A stretch of DNA of 64,000 nt, from the NCBI GenBank assembly GCA_949361645.1, contig OX442434.1:3722788-3786787 (forward strand). The letters are read 5' to 3'. The translations under genes were made by a program, and so were the position numbers. The DNA comes from Spongilla lacustris. Taxonomy: Eukaryota; Porifera; Demospongiae; Spongillida; Spongillidae. The notes below the pieces were generated by a model, which saw only the letters and a program-made list of their open reading frames with translations, was not told the origin of the DNA and searched no databases. This document shows, piece by piece, positions 1 to 12,139 of this stretch; positions within the stretch are counted from its first letter, which is position 1; every line of letters begins with the position of its first letter.

Positions 1-3000
1 GGTGGGAGAGGAGGAGGCACGGGTTCGTTCCCTAGTGGGGGGAGGTGTAGATGTATGATAGGAATTTTTTTTGGACATTGAGTTATGTACTGTGACCTCT
101 CCCCCGTGGGGTAAGGGGGAGGGAAGGTCAGATTGGTGTAGTTGATAAGGCAGCATGGAGGGAGAGGAGGAGGTACGGGATAAATCCCTGGTTGGGGAGG
201 TGTAGATTTATGTTATGAAAAAAATTGAGACATTGCGTACAGTACATATGGCCTCTCCTCCATGGGGTAATGGGGAGGTGAGGTCCGGTTGGTGTAGTTG
301 ATAAGGCAGTGTGGATGGAGAGGAAGAGGCATGGGTTAGATCTTTGGTGGGGGATGTGTAAATTTATGTTAGAAAAATAATTTGGAAATTGCGTACATTA
401 CATATGACCCCTCCTGCATGGGGTAAGGGAAAGGGGAGGTCCGATTCTTGTAGTTGATAAGGCAGCGTGGTGGGAGAGGAGGACTCATGGGTTCGATCCC
501 TGGTCGGGGAGGTGTAGATTTATGGTAGGATAAATGCAAGAAATTGAGTAAAGTACATATCACCCCTCCCCCATGGGGTAAGTTGGGGGAGGTCCGATTA
601 GCATAGATGATATAAGGCAGCGTGGTTGGAGAGGAGGAAGCACGGGATCGATCCTTGGTGGGGGTGGTGTAGATTTATGTTAGAAAAAAAATTGGGAAAT
701 TGCGTACAGTACATATGATCCCTCCTTTACGGGGTAATGGGAGGGGAGGTCCGGTTGGTGTATTTGATAGGGCAGCGTGGTGGGAGAGGAGGTGGCATGG
801 GTTGTATCCCTGGTGGTAGAGGAGGAGACACGGGTTCGATACCTGGTGGGGGAGGTGTAGATATATGGCAGGATAAATACAAGAAATTGATTAAAGTACG
901 TACAACCCCTCCTCCATGGGGTAAGTGGGTGGAGGTCCGATTAGTGTAGTTTATAAGGCAGCGTGGTGGGAGAGGAGGAAGCATGGGTTCAATCCCTGGT
1001 GGGGGAGGTGTAGATTTATGTTATGAAAAAAATTTAGACATTGCGTACAGTACATATGACCCCTCCTCCATGGGGTAATGGGGAGGTGAGGTCCGGTTGG
1101 TGTAATTGATAAGGCAGTGTAGATGAAGAGGAGGAGGCATGGGTTAGATCCCTGGTGGGGGAGGTGTAAATTTATGTTAGAAAAATAATTGAGAAAATTG
1201 CGTATCGTACATATGACCCCTCCTCCATGGGATAAGGGGATGGGGAGGTCTGGCTGGTGTAGTAGATAAGGCAGCATGGTGGGATAGCAGGAGGCATGGG
1301 TTCTATCCCTGGTGGCGATCCGTGGTGGGGGAGGTGTAGATTTATGTTAGGATTGCGAGGCCCGATTGGTGTTGTTGATAAGGCAGCGTGGTGGGAGGCG
1401 AGGAGGCATGGATTCGATCCCTAGTGGGGGGAGGTTTAGATATATGTTGGAAAAAAAATTGGGAAATGGCGTAAATTACATATGACCTCTCCACCTTGGG
1501 GTAAGGGGGAGGGGAGATCTGGTTGGTCTAGTTGATAAGGCAGCGTGGTGGGAGAGGAGGCACGGGTTTGATCCCTGGTGGGGAAGTTTTAGATTTATGT
1601 TAGGATACGAACAAGAGAAATTGAGTACAGTACATATGAGCTCTCCCCCTTGGGGTAAGGGGGACGGGAGGTCTGGTTGGTCTAGTTGATAAGGCAGCAT
1701 GGTGGGAGAGGAGGAGGCACGGGTTCGATCCATGGTGGGGAAGTTTTAGATTTATGTTAGGATACGAACAAGAGAAATTGAGTACAGTACATATGAGCTC
1801 TCCCCCTTGGGGTAAGGGGGACAAGAGGTCTGGTTGGTCTAGTTGATAAGGCAGCATGGTGGGAGTGGAGGAGGCACGGGTTTGATCCATGGTGGGGAAG
1901 TTTTAGATTTATGTTAGGATACAAACAAAAGTAATTGAGTACAGTACATATGAGCTCTCCCGGTTGGGGTAAGGGGGACGGGAGGTCTGGTTGGTCTGGT
2001 TGATAAGGCAGCGTGGCAAGAGAGGAGGAGGCACGGATTCGATCCCTGGTGGGGGGAGGTGTAGAGTAATGTTAGGAAATAAATTGGGAAATGGCGTATA
2101 GTACATATGACCTCTCCACCTTGGGGTAAGGGGGAGGGGAGGTCTGGTTGGTCTAGTTGATAAGGCAGCGTGGTGGGAGAGGAGGAGGCACGGGTTCGAT
2201 CCATGGCTGGGAAGTTTTAGATTTATGTTAGGATACAAACAAAAGAAATTGAGTACAGTACATATGAGCTCTCCCCCTCGGGGTAAGGGAGGGGAGGAAC
2301 GTTTGGTGTAGTTGATAAGGCAGCATGGTGGGAGAGGAGGAGGCACGGGTTCGAACCCTGGTCGGGGAGGTGTAGATTTATGTTAGGATACACACAACAG
2401 AAATTGTGTACAGTATATATGACCTGTCCCCCTTGGGGTAAGGGCAGGGGAGGGCCGAATGCAGTACTTAATAAGGCAGCGTGGTGGGAAACGAGGAGGC
2501 ACGGGTTCTACTCCTCGTGGGGGAGGTGTAGATTTATGTTACGATTAAAAAAAAGAAATTGCGTAAAGTACATATGACCCCTCCTCCATGGGGTTAGGGG
2601 GGGGGGAGGTCTGGTTGGTGTAGTTGATAAGGCAGCAGGGATGGAGAGGAGGAGGCACGGGTTTGATCCCTGGTGGGGGAAGTGTAGATTCATGATAGGA
2701 AAAAAATTGGGAAATTGTGTAAAGTACATATGACCCCTCCTCCAAGGGGTAAGGGGGAGGGGCGGGCCGAATGGTGAAGTTGATCCTTGTGTGGTGGGAG
2801 AGGAGGAAGCATGGGTTTGATCCATGGTGTGGGAGGTGTAGATTTAAGTTAGGATAAAAATTGAGAATTTGAGTAATGTACATATGACCTCTCGCCCATG
2901 GGGTAAGGGGTTGGGGAGGTCCGATTGGTGTAGTTGATAAGGCAGCGTGGATGGAGAGGAGGAGGCAATGGTTCGTTCCCCGGTAAGGGAGGTGTAGATT

Positions 3001-3318
3001 TATGTTAGGAAAAAAATTGGAAATTTTGGACTGTACATATGACCCCTTCTCCATCGGGTAAAGGGGAGAGGTGGTCCGATTGGTGTAGTTGATAAGGCAG
3101 CAGTGATAGAGAGGAGGAGGCACTGGTTTGATCCCTGGTTGGGGAGGTAGATTTACGTTAGGAAAAAAATACGTAAAGTGCATATGATTCCTCCTCCATG
3201 GGGCAAGGTGGAGGGGAGGGCCAAATGGTTACCGTGGTGGGAGAGGAGGAGGCACGGGTTTGATCCTCGGTGAGGGAGGTGTAGATTTATGATAGGAAAA
3301 AAATTGGGAAATTGCATA
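1..3318 (+). repeat. G-rich tandem satellite of about 155 bp with tRNA-like monomers
   Basis: About twenty diverged monomers follow one another, with a period near 155 bp; successive tRNA-like starts fall near 151, 310, 468, 622 and 777, with some longer or shorter units. Each monomer has a tRNA-like half of about 75 bp (GGTCCG, then TGGTGTAGTTG, GATAAGGCAGCG, a purine-rich stretch, and GGGTTCGATCCCTGG). The other half is an unrelated spacer containing TAGATTTATGTTAGGA, an A-run, GTACAGTACATATGA and a CCTCC...GGGGAGG segment that could pair with itself. The reverse strand lacks stop codons over long stretches and gives frames up to about 210 codons, but these repeat with the monomer period and are not genes. 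The array appears to begin before base 1 and ends against another satellite near 3318. A tRNA-derived SINE that became a tandem satellite is the simplest reading. Confidence 0.85.
2304..2358 (+). promoter_or_regulatory. RNA polymerase III-like A box and B box in one satellite monomer
   Basis: This is the cleanest example of a pair that recurs in most monomers. TGGTGTAGTTG at 2304-2314 fits the A-box pattern TRGYNNARNNG. GGTTCGAACCC at 2348-2358 fits the B-box core GWTCRANNC, and the surrounding bases can form a short T-arm (CGGG / CCTG with one G-T wobble). The 33-bp gap between the boxes is tRNA-like. The flanks do not form a good seven-pair acceptor stem, so this is a tRNA-derived promoter module rather than a working tRNA. 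Whether it is transcribed cannot be seen here. Confidence 0.55.
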
Positions 3319-3728
3319 AGGATAGTGTTTAAAGGTTTCAGATTTAATCTTACGTCATCATGGAGTATGATATCCATTTAAATCCATAAGTGTTTTTCCT
3401 AAACTGAGATATTCACAATGCATGTATTATCATTTAAATTGTGATAAAGACTTTTAATAATTAAGCCATTACTAGTTAGTAAATCTATATGGATAGTATG
3501 TTTAAAGGTTTAAGATTTAATCTGACATCATCATGGAGTATGATATCCCTTTTAATCCATAAGTGTTATTTCAAAACGGAGATATTCACAATGCATGTAT
3601 TATCATTAAAATTCCGATAACGACCTTTAATAATTAAACCATTACTAGCTAGTAAATCTAGATCTATATGGATAATATGTTTAAAGGTTTCAGATTTAAT
3701 CTTACGTCATCATGGGGTATGATATCCA
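3319..3728 (-). repeat. AT-rich 179-bp satellite, inverted orientation (short block)
   Basis: Roughly two monomers of the same satellite that fills most of the second half of the window, here in reverse orientation. They are recognised by GGATAGTATGTTTAAAGG, TACGTCATCATGGAGTATGA, the AATGCATGTATTATCATTAAA segment and TTACTAGTTAGTAAATCTAG. The block starts directly against the tRNA-like satellite and stops within a monomer (GATATCCA) where the 185-bp satellite begins. Confidence 0.85.
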
Positions 3729-4696
3729 AACTTTCTTTATGGGTAAATCTGACTATCTGGCCATCAAAGTGTAGATTACCGACTTTAATCACAATAAGGC
3801 AAAGTTATGTCGAATGACAGCTCTAATGTATTCTCTTCTATAAATAATCAACGATTCCTCCATAAACGTGTGGGTGTGGCTTCAAGATTCAATTGAAGAG
3901 CAAGTCCCCACCCATACATTCTCTACAGGAAAATCTGACTATCTGACCGCAAAGTGTTGATTATCAACATAAACAAGAACAAGGCACATTTATGTCGAGT
4001 AATAGCACAGATGTATTCCCTTCTAGAAATAATCATCGATTCCTCCATACAGGTGCGGGTGTAGCTTCATAATTCAATTGAAGAGTAGGTTCCCACCCAT
4101 ACATTCTCTATGGGAAAATCCGACTATCTCACCATCAAGTTGTAGATTATCGACGTTAAGCAGAACAAGGCACAGTTATGTCGAATGACAGCTCTAATGT
4201 ATTCTCTTCTAGAAATAATCAACGATTCCTCCATACACGTGCGGGTGTGGCTTCAGGATTCAATTGAAGAGAAGGTTCCCACCCATACATTCTATATGGG
4301 AAAATCCGACTATCTCACCATCAAGATGTAGATTATCAACGTTAAGCAGAACAAGGCACAGTTATGTCGAATGACAGCTCTAATGTATTCCTTCTAGAAA
4401 TAATCAACGATTCCTCCATTCACATGCGGGTGTGGCTTCAGGATTCAATTGAAGAGAAGGTTCCCACCCATACATTCTCTATGGGAAAATCTGACTATCT
4501 GACCACAAAGTGTAGATTATCGACGTAAAACAGAACAAAGCACATTTATGTCGAGTAATAGCACAGATGTATTCTTTTCTAGAAATAATCATCGACTCCT
4601 CCATACAGGAGCAGGTGTGGTTTTAGGATTCAATTGAAAAGAAGGTTCCCACCCATACCATCTCTATAGGAAAATCTGTCCTAGAAATAATAAACG
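3729..4696 (-). repeat. 185-bp satellite, inverted arm
   Basis: About five monomers of a satellite with a period near 185 bp, in reverse orientation relative to the long block that follows. Landmarks are GGTTCCCACCCATACATTCT, AAATCTGACTATCTGACC, GTGTAGATTATCGACGT and AATAATCATCGATTCCTCCA. Orientation changes at about 4697, after CTAGAAATAATAAACG, where the same unit continues on the other strand (TTGAATCCTGAAGCCACAGC). The monomers contain the 12-bp palindrome CTTCAATTGAAG or variants of it. Confidence 0.85.
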
Positions 4697-7600
4697 TTCT
4701 TTTCCATTGAATCCTGAAGCCACAGCCGCACCTGTGTGGAGGAATCGATGATTATTTCTAGAAGAGAATATATCTGTGCTATTACTTGAAATAACTGTTT
4801 TACATCCTAATTTACACCTTGATGGTCAGATAGTATAGAGAATGTATGGGTGGGAACCTTCTCTTCAATTAAAGCCTGAAGCCACACCCACACCTGCATG
4901 GAGGAATCGATGATTATTTCTAGAAGATAATTCATCTGTGCTATTACTCGACATAACTGTGCGTTGTTTTCTCTTACGTCAATAATCTACACTTTGATGG
5001 TCAGATAGTCAGATTTTCCTATAGAGAATGTATGGGTGGGAACCTTCTCTTCAATTGAAGCCTGAAGCCACACCCGCACCTGAATGGAGGAATCAATGAC
5101 TATTTCTAGAAGTGAATACATTTGTGCTATTACTAGTCATAACTGTGCGTTGTTTTCTCTTACGTCGATAATCTACACTTTGATGGTCAGATAGTCAGAT
5201 TGGGTGAAGCCTGAAGCCACACCTGCACATGTATGGTCTAGAAGAGAATTCATCTGTGCTATTACCCGACATAACTGTGCTTTGTTCTGTTTTACATCCT
5301 AATTTACACCTTGATGGTCAGATAGTTGGATTTTCCCATAGAAAATGTATGGGTGGGAACCTTCTCTTCAATTGAATTTTGAAGCCACACCCGCACTTGT
5401 ATGGAGGAATCGATGTCTACTACTAGAGGAGAATACATCTGAACTACTACTCAACATAACTGTGCCTTGTTCTGTTTTACGTCAATAATCTACACTTTGA
5501 TGGTCAGATAGTCACATTTTCGCATAGAGAATGTATGGGTGGGAACCTTCTCTTCAATTGTAGCCTGAAGCCACACCCGCACCAGTATGTAGAAATCGAT
5601 GATTACTTCTAGAAGAGAATACATCTGTGCTATTACTCGACATAACTGTGCTTTGTTCTGTTTTACATCCTAATTTACACCTTGATGGTCAGATAGTCTG
5701 ATTTTCCTATAGAGAATGTATGGGCGGGAACCTTCTCTGCAATTGAAGCCTGATGCCACACCCGCACCTGTATGGAGGAATCGATGAATGTTTCTTTAAG
5801 AGAATACATCTGCGCTATTACTTGACATAACTATGCGTTGTTCTCTTTTACGTGGATAATCTACACTTTGATGGTCAGATAGTCAGATTAGGTGGGAACC
5901 TTCTCTTCAATTGAAGCCTGAAGCCACACCCGCATCTGTATGGAGGAATCGATGATTATTTCTAGAAGAGAATAGATCTGTGCTATTACTCGACATAACT
6001 GTGCCTTGTTTGGTTTTAAGTCGATCTACACTTTGATGGTCAGATAGTCAGATTATCCATTTGAGAATGTATGGGTGGGAACCTTCTCTGCAATTGAAGC
6101 CTGATGCCACACCCGCACCTGTATGGAGAAAGAAATGATAATTTCTAGAAGAGAATACATCTGTGCTATTACTCGACATAACTGTCCCTTGTTCTGTTTT
6201 ACGTCAGTAATCTATACTTTGATGGTCAGATAGTCAGATTTTCCCATAGAGAATGTATGGGTGGGAACCTGCCTTTCAATTGGATCCTGAAACCACACCC
6301 GCACCTGTATGGAGGAATCGATGATTACTTCTTGAAGAGAATACATCTGCGCTATTAATCGACATAACTGTGTGCTGTTCTCTTTTACGTTGATAATCTA
6401 CACTTCGATGGTCAGATAGTCAGATTGGGTGGGTACCTTCTCTTCAATTGAAGCCTGAAGCCACATCCACACCTGTATGGAGGAAACGATGATTATTTCG
6501 AAAAGAGAATTCATCTGTGCTATTACTCGAAATAACTTTGCTTTATTCTGTTTTACATCCTAATTTACACCTTGTTGGTCAGATAGTCGGATTTTCCTAC
6601 AGAGAATGTACTGCGGGAACCTTCTCTGCAATTGAAGCCAGATGCCACACTCGCACCTGTATGGAGGAATCGATGACTTATTTCTTTAAGAGAATGCATC
6701 AGCTCTATTACTCGATATAACTATGTGTTGTTCTCTTTTACGTGGATAATCTACACTTTGATTGTCAGATAGTCAGATTAGGTGGGAACCTTCTCTTCAA
6801 TTGAAGCCTGAAGCCACACCCACCCCTGTATGGAGGAAACGATGATAGATAGATAGGTCCGATAGTCAGATATTCCCATAGAGAATGTATAGGTGGGAAC
6901 CAGCCTTTCGATTGGATCCTGAAGCCAAACCCGAATTTTTAAGGAGGAATCGATGATTACTTATAGAAGAGAATACACCTGCGCAATTACTCGACAAAAC
7001 TGTGCGTTGTTCTGTTTTACGTCGATAATCTACACATTGATGGTCAGATAGTCAGATTATCCCATAGAGAATGCATAGGTGGGAACCTGCCTTTCAATTG
7101 GATACTGAAGCCACACCGACACCTGTTTGGAGGAATCTATGATTACTTCTAGAAGAGAATACATCTGCTCTATTAATCGACATAACTGTGCCTTGTTCTG
7201 TTTTACATCCGAATTTACACCTTGATGGTCGGATAGTCAGATTTTCCCATGGAGAATGTATTGCTGGGAACCTACCTTTCAGTTGGATCCTGAAGCCACA
7301 CCTGCACTTGTATGGAGGAATCGATGATTATTTCAAGAAGAGAATACATCTGTGCTATGAATCGACATAACTGTGCTTTGTTCTGTTTTATGTAGATAAT
7401 CTACACTATGATGGTCAGATAGTTAGATTTTCCCATATAGATAATGCATGGGTGGGAACCTTCTCTTCAATTGAAGCCTGAAGCCACACCCGCACCTTTA
7501 TGGAGGAATCAATGATTATTTCTAGAAGAGAATACATTTGTGCTTTGAATCGACATAACTGAGCTTTGTTCTGTTTTACGTCGATAATCTACACTTTGAT

Positions 7601-8730
7601 GGAAAGATAGTCAGATTTTCACATAGATAATGCATGGGTGGGAACCATCTTTTCAATTGAAGCTTGAAGTCACACCCGCACCTGTATGGAGGAATCGATG
7701 ATTATTTCTAGAAGAGAATACATCTGTGATATTTCTCCACATAACTGTGCCTTGTTCTGTTTTACGTCGATAATCTGCACTTTGATGGTCAGATAGTCAG
7801 ATTTTCCCATAGAGAATGTATAGGCGGGAACCTGCCTTTCAATTGGATCCTGACGCCACACCGACACGTGTTTCGAGGAATCGATGATTACTTCCAAAAT
7901 AGAATACATCTGCTCTATTAATCGACATAACTGTGCCTTGTTCCGTTTTACCTCCGAATTTACACCTTGATGGTCAGATAGTCAGATTTTCCCATAAAGA
8001 ATGTATTGCTGGGAACCTACCTTTCAGTTGGATCCTGAAGCCATACCTGCACTTGTATGGAGGAATCGATGATTATTTCTATAAGAGAATACATCTGTGT
8101 TATGAATCGACATAACTGTGCTATGTTCTGTTTTACATCGATAATCTACACTTTGATGGTCAGATTGTCAGATTTACCCATTGATAATTCATGGTGGGAA
8201 CCTTCTCTTTAATTGAAGCCTAAAGCCACACCCACACCTGTATGGAGGAATCGATGATTCTTTCTAGAATAGAATACATCTGTGGTATTACTCCACATAA
8301 CTGTGCCTTGTTCTGTTTTACGTCGATAATCTACACTTTGATGGTCAGATAGTCAGATTTTCCCATAGAGAATGTATAGGCGGGAACCTGCCTTTCAATT
8401 GGATCCTGAAGCCACACCGACACCTGTTTGGAGGAATCAATGATTACTTCTAGAATAGAATACATCTGCTCTATTAATCGACATAGCTGTGCCTTGTTCT
8501 GTTTTACATCCGAATTTACACCTTGATGGTTAGATAGTCAGATTTTCCCATGGAGAATGTATTGCTGGGAACCTACTTTTCAGTTGGATCCTGAAGCCAC
8601 ACCTGCACTTGTATGGAGAAATCGATGATTATTTCTAGAAGAGAATACATCTGTGCTATGAATCGACATAACTGTGCTTTGTTCTGTTTTACGTAGATAA
8701 TCTACACTATGATGGTCAGATAGTCAGATT

Positions 8731-9125
8731 TTCCCACAGAGAATGTTTAGGTTGGAACCTGCCTTTCAATTGGATCCTGAAGCCACACTGACACCTGTAT
8801 GGAGGAATCGATGATTACATCTAGAAGAGAATACATCTGTGGTATTACTCCACATAACTGTGCCTTGTTCTGTTTTACGTCGATAATCTACACTTTGATG
8901 GTCAGACAGTCAGTTTTTCCCATAGAGAATATACATGTATAAGTGGAATCCTGGCTTTCGATTTGATCCTGAAGCCAAACCCGCATTTGAGTGGGGCAAT
9001 TGAGGATTACTTCTATAAGAGAATACACCTGCACTATTACTCGACAAAACTGTGCCTTGTTCTGTTTTACATCGATAATCTACCCTTTGATGGTCAGATT
9101 GTCAGATTTTCCCATTGATAATGCA
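8731..9125 (+). repeat. Copy 1 of a duplicated block within the 185-bp array
   Basis: This stretch of about 395 bp reads the same, as far as I can tell by eye, as the stretch 564 bp downstream (9295-9689). It includes rare private variants such as CAGAGAATGTTTAGGTTGGA and GAATATACATGTATAAGTGG. The 564-bp offset equals three monomers of about 188 bp, so this is a recent three-monomer duplication or a young higher-order repeat. Confidence 0.75.
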
Positions 9126-9294
9126 TGGGTGGGAACCTTCTCTTCAATTGAAACCTGAAGCCACACCCGCACCTGTATGGAGGAATCAATGATTATTTCT
9201 AGAAGAGGATACATCTGTGCTATGAATCGACATAACTGTGCTTTGTTCTGTTTTACGTCGATAATCTACACTTTGATGGTCGGATAGTCAGACT

Positions 9295-9689
9295 TTCCCA
9301 CAGAGAATGTTTAGGTTGGAACCTGCCTTTCAATTGGATCCTGAAGCCACACTGACACCTGTATGGAGGAATCGATGATTACATCTAGAAGAGAATACAT
9401 CTGTGGTATTACTCCACATAACTGTGCCTTGTTCTGTTTTACGTCGATAATCTACACTTTGATGGTCAGACAGTCAGTTTTTCCCATAGAGAATATACAT
9501 GTATAAGTGGAATCCTGGCTTTCGATTTGATCCTGAAGCCAAACCCGCATTTGAGTGGGGCAATTGAGGATTACTTCTATAAGAGAATACACCTGCACTA
9601 TTACTCGACAAAACTGTGCCTTGTTCTGTTTTACATCGATAATCTACCCTTTGATGGTCAGATTGTCAGATTTTCCCATTGATAATGCA
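9295..9689 (+). repeat. Copy 2 of the duplicated block within the 185-bp array
   Basis: Partner of the block at 8731-9125, at a constant offset of 564 bp checked at both ends (the TTCCCACAGAG start and the GATAATGCA end). Neighbouring monomers are clearly more diverged, so this pair is much younger than the rest of the array. Confidence 0.75.
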
Positions 9690-10850
9690 AGGTTTGGAAC
9701 CTTCTCTTCAATTGAAGCCTGAGGCCACACCTGCACCTGTATGGAGGAATCGATGATTTTTTCTAGAAGAGAATACATCTGTGGTATTACTCCTCATAAC
9801 TGTGCCTTGTTCTCGATAGTCTACACTTTGATGGTCAGATAGTCAGATTTTCCCATAGAGAATGTATAGGTGGGATCCAGCCTTTCGATTGGATCCTGAA
9901 GCCAAACCCGTATTTGTATGGAGGAGTGGATTATTATTTCTAGAAGAGAATACATCTGTGGTATTACGCGACAAAACTGTGCCTAGGTCTGCTTTACGTT
10001 CATAATGTGCACTTTGACGGTCAGACAGTCTGATTTTCCCATTGAGAATGTATAGGTGGGAACCTGCCTTTCAATTGGATCCTGAAACCACACCCACACA
10101 TGTATGGAGGAATCGATGATTACTTCTAGAAGAGAATACATCTGTTCTATTAATCGACATAACTGTGCTTTGTTACGTTTTACATCCTAATTTACACCTT
10201 GATGGTCTGATAGTCAGATTTTCCCATAGGGAATGTAATGCTGGGATCCTACCTTTCAATTGGATCCTGAAGCCACACCCGCACCTGCATGGAAGAATCG
10301 ATGATTATTTCTAGAAGAGAATACATTTGTGCTATTACTCGACATAACTGTGCCTTGTTCAGTTTTACGGCGATAATCAACATTTTGAAAGTCATAAAGT
10401 CAGATTTTCCCGTAGAGAATGTATGGGTGGGAACCTTCTCTTCAATTGAAACCTGAAGCCACACCCGCACCTGTATGGAGGAATCGATGATCATTTCTAG
10501 AAGTGAATACAACTGTGCTATTACTCGACATAACTGTGTGTTGTTCTGTTTTACGTCGATAAGCTACACTTTGATGGTCAGATAGTCAAATTTTCCCATA
10601 GAGAATGTATGGGTGGGAACCTTCCTTTCAATTGGATCCTAAAGCCACACCCGCACTTGTATGGAGGAATCGATGATTATTTCTAGAAGAGAATGCATCT
10701 GTGCTATTACTGTGCCTTTTTCAGTTTTACATTGATAATCTACATTTTGATGGTCAGATATTCAGATTTTCCCATAGAGAATGTATGGGTGGGAACCTTC
10801 TCTTCAATTGAAACCTGAAGACACACCCGGACCTGTATGGAAAAATCGAT

Positions 10851-11444
10851 GACTAATAAAATAACCGTTACTAGTTATTATTTCTAGATCTATATGGATA
10901 GTATGTTTAAAGGTTTCAGATTTAATCTACCATTCAATGGCTTATGATAAGCCATGTTAAACCATAAGTGTTATTTCTAAACTGAGATATTCACAATGCA
11001 TGTATTCATTAAAATCATGATAACGACTTTTAATAATTAAACCATTACTAGTTTTGTGAATCTTGATCTATATGGATAGTATGTTTAAAGGTTTCATAAT
11101 TAGTATTACGTCATCATGGAGTATGATATCCATTATAATACATAAGTGTTATTTCTAAACTGAGATATTCACAATGCATGTATCATCATTAAAATCATGA
11201 TAACGACGTTTAATTATTAAACCATTAGTAGTTTGTAAATCTAGCTAGATCTATGTGGATAGTATGTTTAAAGGTTTGAAAATTAATATTACGTCATCAT
11301 GGAGTATGATATCCATTTTAATACATAAGTGTTATTTCTAAACTGAGATACTCACAATGCATGTATTATCATTAAACTCATTATAAAGACTGTTAATAAA
11401 ATAACCATTACTAGTTAGTAAATCTAGATCTATATGGATAGTAT
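10851..11444 (-). repeat. AT-rich 179-bp satellite, inverted, left flank of PLE1
   Basis: About three monomers in reverse orientation, with TTACTAGTT..GTAAATCTAGATC, ATATGGATAGTATGTTTAAA, TACGTCATCATGGAGTATGA and ACTGAGATATTCACAATGCA. The first unit carries the palindrome-bearing variant (CCATTCAATGGCTTATGATA) and the others the TACGTCATCA variant. The block ends in ATATGGATAGTAT, where PLE1 begins. On the far side of PLE1 the same satellite resumes in the opposite orientation. Confidence 0.85.
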
Positions 11445-11446
11445 CA

Positions 11447-12040
11447 AACTCTCACCAACTCTCCAAACACCTTCATCAAACAGACACCCTGCCACAACCG
11501 CACTATCAAATAAATAACTTACCACTAGTTGCCTACAGAAATTTCCCAAATCTTGGTAAACAAATTACCAAATCAGCCCTCTACAACAACACAAAAAAAC
11601 TGCGATCCCCAATACTTCCAAATCTTACCATATACCTCTCTTACCAACACACTGCCAAAGAAACAACTGCTTCGTATGCACATCAATGATAAACACCAAC
11701 ACGTTCAGATGCACATCCACAAGACAAAGGATCCCGGTCCAGAACAGGCTATCTTGCGATAGCAGGAACATTACATACGTCCTCTAATGTCAATACTGCG
11801 GGCTCCAATATGTTGGGCAAACAACTACGTCCCTAAGGACCCGAATGACAAACCACCTCAGTGCTTTCAGATCGAAACAGACACCAAGAATACCGTCACT
11901 TCGACACACATTGGGCTTTCAATGTAAAAATCATACCCCTAACACATGCACACCCTTCTTCACGGATGGCCACAGAAGAATTCTGGATTAAGAAACTCAA
12001 CACCAGAATACCCAATGGCCTCAACGATGTTTTTTTGTAA
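11447..12040 (+). pseudogene. PLE1 reverse transcriptase tail and GIY-YIG endonuclease domain, broken
   Basis: The frame is open from the left edge of the element, so the catalytic reverse transcriptase domain is missing. The first part (LPLVAYRNFPNLGKQITKSA, near 11520) matches the post-thumb linker of PLE2 (ITAYKNFPNLKKIITRS). After a frame change, a cysteine-containing linker reads NNCFVCTSMINTNTFRCTST. NITYVL and CQYCGLQYVGQTT follow, equivalent to the GIY and YIG strands with the intervening CxxC typical of PLE endonucleases. SLRTRM supplies the conserved arginine region. A TAA at 11785-11787 replaces the glutamine seen at this point in PLE2. A second frameshift, around 11940, separates this part from the C-terminal ATEEFWIKKL...GLNDVFL, which holds the acidic and asparagine positions and ends at TAA 12038-12040. 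Family membership is clear; the copy cannot make an intact protein. Confidence 0.85.
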
Positions 12041-12139
12041 ACATACAAGCACACACAACAACACCAGCTGCATGACCTGTACACACACCTTCACACACAA
12101 CAGCTGCACCATGAAGTATTTAAACACAATACAAACACA

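Larger units (their letters stand above)
4697..10850 (+). repeat. 185-bp satellite, main forward array
   Basis: More than thirty monomers with a spacing of about 185-188 bp; for example, the GATGGTCAGATAGTCAG landmark recurs near 8341, 8526 and 8712. Further landmarks are GGAGGAATCGATGATTA, TCTAGAAGAGAATACATCTG, CGACATAACTGTGCC and TTCTGTTTTACGTCGATAAT. At least two variants are interspersed: one with CTTCAATTGAAGCCTGAAGC, the other with TTTCAATTGGATCCTGAAGC. A second alternation is TTTTACGTCGATAATCTACA against TTTTACATCCTAATTTACAC. Some units have internal deletions (near 5200, 6840 and 9820). Open frames of 60-87 codons in this stretch follow the monomers and look non-coding. No other gene or element is visible. 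Confidence 0.88.

Noticed and set aside
2300..2375. A functional tRNA gene
   Set aside because: A and B boxes and part of a T-arm are present, but there is no convincing acceptor stem, D-stem or anticodon arm, and every monomer shows the same lack.
2545..3183. 212-codon open frame on the minus strand, and similar frames at 1909-2346 and 951-1277
   Set aside because: The translation repeats every monomer of about 155 bp with drifting phase and follows the antisense of the tRNA-like satellite. The C-rich antisense strand simply lacks stops.
1..3318. CENP-B-box match in the tRNA-like satellite (TTCG followed by GGGG)
   Set aside because: The required central A and CGGG spacing are absent; the TTCG belongs to the B box.
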